DNA of 64,000 bases from Mermis nigrescens (lineage: Eukaryota; Nematoda; Enoplea; Mermithida; Mermithidae). Shown piece after piece: positions 58,524 to 64,000 of the stretch. Every line of letters begins with the position of its first letter. Position 1 is the first letter of the stretch. The stretch lies in assembly GCA_036768485.1 (NCBI GenBank), contig JAVLUZ010000142.1, positions 11,337,456-11,401,455 of the forward strand. The letters are read 5' to 3'. The notes beneath the pieces are model-generated. The model saw only the letters and a list, made by a program, of their open reading frames with translations, had not been told where the DNA came from and ran no database searches. Made by a program: the position numbers and the translations under genes.

Positions 58524-58632
58524 TTCCCCAAACCATCCATTAGCAAAAAAAATCGCAGAAAAACAAAAAATTCTGAAAATCAATTTCTGGGGCGTCTAGC
58601 GGATTTTTTTTTGGGGGGAGAGTGTGAATTCT

Positions 58633-58875
58633 GGGGGTCTAGACCATAGGTGGGCAGCACGGAAATTTTGGGAGTGTGAGAAAATTTCTAGGGGGTGGTG
58701 GTGAAAAACACCATTTTCCGACGTTTCTCGTCGAGCACTATCCAATGGCATCAAAAAATCGCTAAAAAAGCAAAAAAAAATTTAAAAATTGAATTCTGGG
58801 GGTATTCCAACTTCTGGGGGGGGTGCATACCCCTAACCCCCACGCCCACGTCCCAAGCCCCCCGATGCCCATGTT
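58633..58875 (+). mobile_element. MITE, compact copy of the family seen at 1010-1545
   Basis: Runs from CATAGGTGGGCAGCACG to GATGCCCATGTTC. It shares the GACGTTTCTCGTCGAGCAC and CAATGGCATCAAAAAATCG phrases, in opposite orientation, with 1010-1545. It lacks the minisatellite. Confidence 0.6.
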
Positions 58876-58919
58876 CTATTATATCTTGTAATCCCAACAA
58901 ATATTAACGCTTGACGCGC

Positions 58920-59125
58920 AAGTAGTATACCGTGCTTCCCTAGTCCGCAACATTATAACATCGCCTGTGTTATAGCATAGGCGAGGACGTAAAAATCTGC
59001 GCCCTGGCTTTTCTCAGGGCGCAATGCTGTAGCATAGGCTGTGCTTAAGCATAGGGAAGTTCGAACCTGCTTGGGGAGGGGCGCGCAGGCCGGAGAGAAA
59101 TTTCCCTGGGGAAATTTCCATGGGG
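58920..59125. other. GC-richer block with TAGCATAGG repeats and short palindromes
   Basis: Contains repeated (T)ATAGCATAGGC-type words, GCTTAAGCATAGG, and GGGAAATTTCC palindromes. GCTTAAGCATAG words reappear inside the arrays near 61512 and 62331, which suggests that 58.9-64 kb belongs to one repeat complex. Confidence 0.45.
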
Positions 59126-59129
59126 GAAA

Positions 59130-61010
59130 ACTTGAAATAACTATAACTCAAGAACCAGTGGTCGGATTGGGCTGAAATTTTAGGCTTAGGATGAACACCT
59201 TATTAGCAAACTATTACAAAAATTTTGAGGGAGCACCTACAGTATACCAGCATTAGTTTACACTTTTGCATAAATCGAGAACCAATGGCCGGATATTGTT
59301 CAAATTTTAAGGATATGATGTATATAGGCGAGGCATGCTATGCACAGAATTTCAGCGCGCAGCCTACAGTATACCAATTTACTTTACACTTTCTCGTATA
59401 GCACTATATCTCCAAGAACCACTGGCCGGATTTAGCTCAAACTTCCAGGGTAAGATATATAAATTGTTGCTGTGCTATGTAAAAAATTTTAGCGCGCGAC
59501 CTACAGTATACCAATTTACTTTACACTTTCTCATATAATACTCTAACTTTAGGGATAGAGGGCAGATTGGGTTGAAAATTTAAGGGTAGAATAAATATCC
59601 TATTAGCAAACTATTACAAAAATTTTGAGGGAGTAACTACAGTATACCAGCATTACTTTACACTTTCTCGTATAGCACTATATTCCAAGAACCAATGGCC
59701 GGATTTTGTTCAAATTTTTAGGATATGATATATAAAACTTAGCTGTGCTATGTACAGAATTTAAGCGCGCAGCCTACAGTATACTAATTTACTTTACACT
59801 TGCTCATATAGTACTATAACTTTAGAAATAAAGGGCGGATTGGGCTGAAATTTTCATAGTAGGGTGTGTTTATGTTGCATGTGTTATCTTATTGTTATCA
59901 GCATGTAATCTACAGTATGCCGATTTTAGTTTACACTTCCTCATATAGCACCATATTTCAAGAACCAATGCTTGGATTTTGTTCAGATTTTCAGGATATG
60001 ATGTACATAGGCGAGGAATGCTATGCACAAAATTTCAGTGCGCAGTCTACAGTATATCTGTTCACTTTACACTTTCTTGTATAGCACTATATTCCAAGAA
60101 CCACTAGCCGGATTTCATTCAAATTTTCAGGGTATGATATATAAACCTTAGCTGGGCTATGTACAAAAGTTTAGCGCGCAGCATACAGTATACTAATTTA
60201 TTTTACACTTTCTCATATAGCACTATATTCCAAGAATCACAAGCCGGATCTTGTTCAAATTTTCAGGATATGATGTATATAGGCAAGTCATGCTATGTAC
60301 AGAATTTCAGCGCGCAGCCTACAGTATACTAATTTACTTTACACTTTCTTGTATAGCACTATATTCCAAGAACCACTGGCCGGATTTCATTCAAATTTTC
60401 AGGATATGATATATAAACCTTAGCTGGGCTATGTACAAATTTTTAGCGCGCAGCATACAGTATACTAATTTATTTTACACTTTCTCGTATAGCAATATAT
60501 TCCAAGAATCACCAGCCGGATTTTGTTCAAATTTTCAGGATATGATGTACAAACCTTAGTTGTGCTATGTACAGAATTTTAGCGCGCAGACTACAGTATA
60601 CCACTATACCACTTTACTTTACACTTTATCATATTCCAAGAATCTTCAGTCGGATCTTGTTCAACTTTTCAGAATATGATGTATAAACCTAAGCTGTGCT
60701 ATGTACAGAATTTTAGTGCGCAGTCTACAGTATACCAGTTTACTTTACACTTTCTCATTTAGCACTATATTCCAAGGAACACCAGCCGGATATTGTTCAA
60801 ATTTTCAGAATATGACGTATAAACCTTAGCTGTGCTATGTACACAATTTTAGAGCGCAGCATACAGTATACTAATTTACTTTACACTTTTTCGCATAGCA
60901 CTATATTCCCAGAACCGCTAGCCGGATTTTGTTCAAATTTTCAGGATATCATATATTAACCTTAGCTCTCCTATGTACAAAATTTTAGCACACGACCTAC
61001 TATATGCCGA
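59130..61010. repeat. Tandem array of about 14 units of about 137 bp
   Basis: The word CTACAGTATAC recurs at a spacing of about 135-138 bases (for example near 59236, 59362, 59500, 59637, 59774, 60182, 60319 and 60456). It is each time followed by TTTACTTTACACTTTCTC, a TATATTCCAAGAACCA phrase, GGCCGGAT, and TTCAAATTTTCAGGATATGA. Units differ by 10-20 per cent by eye. There is no coding frame. Confidence 0.92.
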
Positions 61011-61326
61011 TTTTTTATTTGCATTGTCTTTACAATGCTTGATTTTTTAGCAGTACCTGTCTAATGATGCCATTAGGGATTATTTTTGCCTAAAAATGAG
61101 CAACTAGTATAGGCAAACATTGCTTCAAATTTAATTATCATGCTATTTTGAGCTTATCAAAGTTTATCAGAAAACGCCTGAAAAAGGGCGATCTTTGCCT
61201 GCTGTCCAGCTTGTGGGAATTTTTAAACCCTGAGCTAGCGTTTACTTTATAAACCTCCACACAAAATTCATTAATGAACACGTAACTTCATCCATGTCAT
61301 CAGTATTGATCTAAAAATTAGCTAAG

Positions 61327-61740
61327 TTTGGAATATTTTTTGTAAAGTTTGGAATGTTTTTTGTAAAGTTTGGAATATTTTTTGTAAAGTTTGGAATATT
61401 TTTGTAGAATTTGGAATATTTTTTGTAAAGTTTGGAATATTCTTTGTAAAGTTTGGAATATTTTTTGCAAAGTTTGGAATATTTTTTGTAAAATTTGGAA
61501 TAAATTTTACATGCTTAAGCATAGTACTTTTGTAAAGTTTGGAATATTTTTTGTAAAGTTTGGAATATTTTTTGTAAAGTTTGGAATATTTTTTGTAAAG
61601 TTTGGAATGTTTTTTGTAAAGTTTGGAATATTTTCTGTAAAGTTTGGAATGTTTTTTGTAAAGTTTGGAATATGTTTTGTAAAGTTTGGAATATTTTTTG
61701 TCAAATTTAGGAATTGTTTTGTAAAGTGTCAAATTTTATG
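61327..61740. repeat. 21-bp tandem array, unit near TTTGTAAAGTTTGGAATATTT
   Basis: About 19 units, interrupted near 61500 by CATGCTTAAGCATAG. Because 21 is a multiple of three, frames stay open on both strands and give Asn-Phe-Thr-Lys or Lys-Phe-Gly-Ile repeats that are artefacts. A shorter, more diverged run follows at about 62170-62420, and its mirror image lies at 63810-64000. Confidence 0.93.
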
Positions 61741-62177
61741 TATCTAATCTGCATTTCTCAAGCATCGTTGACTCTATTTTATATGCCCGGTGCAACGCAT
61801 GCTCCTCTTTTGCACCTGTAAGGATTGATTTTTCGCTTGTGAACACTATAAAGGTCACATTGCGAAATTTGTAGACTAATCCATGAATCTGTTCTACTTC
61901 ATACATTCATTTCCTTATCGTCAGTTGATAAAATCTGCAAAGATTAATGCGGACCCCTAAATTCGCCAAACCTGCAAACATATGAGGTTTCACCTTTAAA
62001 TCATCACTTCTAGTATATAATGCATTAACACGCCTACTGTTTAACTAGGGGGTGGGAATTCTCAAGCCCTGAGGCTAGGGTTTACTTTGCAAACCTTCAC
62101 ACATAAGCGACTGATGAATACATAATTTCATCTGTGTCATCAGTATTGATCTAAAAATTTCTAAAGTTTCAAAATTT

Positions 62178-64000
62178 TGTTGTAAAGTTTCAACAATTTT
62201 TGTAAAGTCTGTAATATTTTTGTAAATTTAAAATATTTTTTGTAAAGTTTGGAATATTTTTTGTAAAGGTTAGAATATTTTTTGTAAAGTTTAGAATATT
62301 TTTTGTAAAGTATGGAATAAATTTTGCTTGCTTAAGCATAGGAATTTTGCTAAGTTCGGAATAGTTTTTGTTAAGTTAGGGAAATTTTTGTAAAATTTGG
62401 AAAATTTCTTGCAATGTTTGGATAATCTTCATTTGATATGGCATTGCTCCAGGATTGCTGACAAATTTTGTAGGCTATACATACACTAGCATACAGAGAA
62501 TGCAGAAAAATGACAAAAACTCGACAATGGTCAATATCCCGAAATGATCTACTTGAATAAAGTCATGTTCCTCACAGTATAAAATGCTTGATTAGATTTA
62601 AATTTGGGAAAATTGCATGTATTTTCTGCACGTACACAAATGGCTTAGTGTTTGTCTCATAGCCATGGAATTTCATTGATATTTATGTATGGTTTGCTTC
62701 AGCCTGTCATATAATTCTTCAAATACCGTGTGAAACAAACATAGTTCTTTCCGCAAAGTAAATGAATCAAATGAGTCACGCAAAATCTAGCCATATTTTA
62801 TCAGAGATTGTAGAGTATATGAATAGACTATGCAAAATTATCATGTTTTTGTGTTTTGAAGTAATTTTTGACAAATATACCCCAAATTTGAACTGAAAAT
62901 TATAGGAAATTGCATGAAATTTAGAAATTTGGGCAAGTTAATTCACAGAAAACTTCCGCCTCTTTGATAGAGGAACTCCAAGACTTCAGTACTTTCCAAC
63001 TATTTTCTATAATTTTTACCCTCCTACAGAAGATTTCTATCAAAAAGCTAGGGGCTATGATATTAATAGAGAGGGTACATGGTTGATAACTTTGATATAT
63101 GCAGCTTCTGCTGGATATATCAAAGTTATCAACCATGTACCCTCTCTATTAATATCATAGCCCCCTAGCTTTTTGATAGAAATCTTCTGTAGGAGGGTAA
63201 AAATTATAGAAAATAGTTGGAAAGTACTGAAGTCTTGGAGTTCCTCTATCATAGAGGCGGAATTTTTCTGTGAATTAACTTGCCCAAATTTCTAAATTTC
63301 ATGCAATTTTTTATAATTTTCAGTTCAAATTTGGGGTATATTTGTCAAAAATTACTTCAAAACACAAAAACATGATAATTTTGCATAGTTTATTCATATA
63401 CTCTACAATCTCTGATAAAATATGGCTAGATTTTGCGTGACTCATTTGATTCATTTACTTTGCGGAAAGAACTATGTTTGTTTCACACGGTATTTGAAGA
63501 ATTATATGACAGGCTGAAGCAAACCATACATAAATATCAATGAAATTCCATGGCTATGAGACAAACACTAAGCCATTTGTGTACGTGCAGAAAATACATG
63601 CAATTTTCCCCAAATTTAAATCTAATCAAGCATTTTATACTGTGAGGAACATGACTTTATTCAAGTAGATCATTTCGGGATATTGATCATTGTCGAGTTT
63701 TTGTCATTTTTCTGCATTCTCTGTATGCTAGTGTATGTATAGCCTACAAAATTTGTCAGCAATCCTGGAGCAATGCCATATCAAATGAAGATTATCCAAA
63801 CATTGCAAGAAATTTTCCAAATTTTACAAAAATTTCCCTAACTTAACAAAAAGTATTCCGAACTTAGCAAAATTCCTATGCTTAAGCAAGCAAAATTTAT
63901 TCCATACTTTACAAAAAATATTCCAAACTTTACAAAAAATATTTTAAATTTACAAAAAATATTACAGACTTTACAAAAATTGTTGAAACTTTACAACAAA
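62178..64000. repeat. Large palindrome, arms of about 0.9 kb around a 6-base centre
   Basis: The left arm (62178-63104) and the right arm (63111-64000, continuing past the window) are reverse complements around CTTCTG at 63105-63110. The arms differ by single-base changes (for example GAATAGACTATG against GAATAAACTATG, and CAATGGTC against CAATGATC) and by about 37 bases in the 21-bp-type repeat. Short open frames over the centre are artefacts of the symmetry. Confidence 0.93.

Noticed and set aside
57637..58599. Arg/Gly- and Pro-rich open frames near 57.7 and 58.4 kb
   Set aside because: They are translations of the two inverted CATTTCGCCCCCGA arrays in several frames at once.
59130..61010. 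A gene or ribosomal spacer unit
   Set aside because: No frame is conserved between the 137-bp units and there is no resemblance to rRNA.
61322..61747. Open frames of 118-136 codons with Asn-Phe-Thr-Lys or Lys-Phe-Gly-Ile repeats
   Set aside because: The 21-bp repeat unit is a multiple of three, so frames stay open on both strands without selection. The same sequence gives repeat peptides in several frames.

Overview
This looks like AT-rich nuclear DNA from an invertebrate animal. Spliced C2H2 zinc-finger exons, a PAR/NFIL3-type bZIP exon, long introns, microsatellites and many short non-autonomous DNA transposons all point away from a prokaryote. I cannot fix the phylum. No rRNA, CRISPR array or intact tRNA gene was seen.

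The main content is one large minus-strand gene from about 40.1 kb down to about 1.6 kb (possibly 0.33 kb). I joined 14 exons by hand: 40129-40011, 39940-39857, 34154-33953, 31594-31446, 29654-29509, 28099-27969, 26737-26491, 18331-18056, 13549-13414, 11245-10923, 9858-9633, 6100-5706, 3941-3751 and 1963-1670. Every junction has GT..AG ends and a matching codon phase. The sum is 973 codons including the stop, with 16 C2H2 or C2HC fingers. Two fingers and two linkers are complete only after splicing, which is strong internal support. The finger order, especially the fingers around 26.5, 13.5 and 11.1 kb, recalls ZNF236-type poly-zinc-finger proteins; that assignment is tentative. The weakest parts are the first exon, the exon 4/5 boundary (a possible one-base slip in an A7 run) and the 3' end, where two terminal exons are possible.

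A second, small minus-strand gene lies at 54.0-52.65 kb. An 84-codon exon joins in phase, through a GC-AG intron, to a bZIP exon, giving a 147-residue PAR/NFIL3-like transcription factor.

Nearly everything else is repeats. The introns hold several hAT-like MITE families that can be delimited by 8-bp target duplications, including nested insertions at 6.9-8.07 kb and 43.1-46.35 kb. A mini-hairpin motif, GGCGCGAAGCGCC, recurs in several of these families. A 3.8-kb transposon with terminal inverted repeats of about 0.94 kb and a broken transposase-like gene sits at 48.18-51.97 kb. The right end (58.9-64 kb) is an array of about 137-bp units, then a 21-bp array, then a palindrome with arms of about 0.9 kb that runs off the window.

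All intron-exon boundaries come from reading splice motifs and phase. No transcript or homology search was available.
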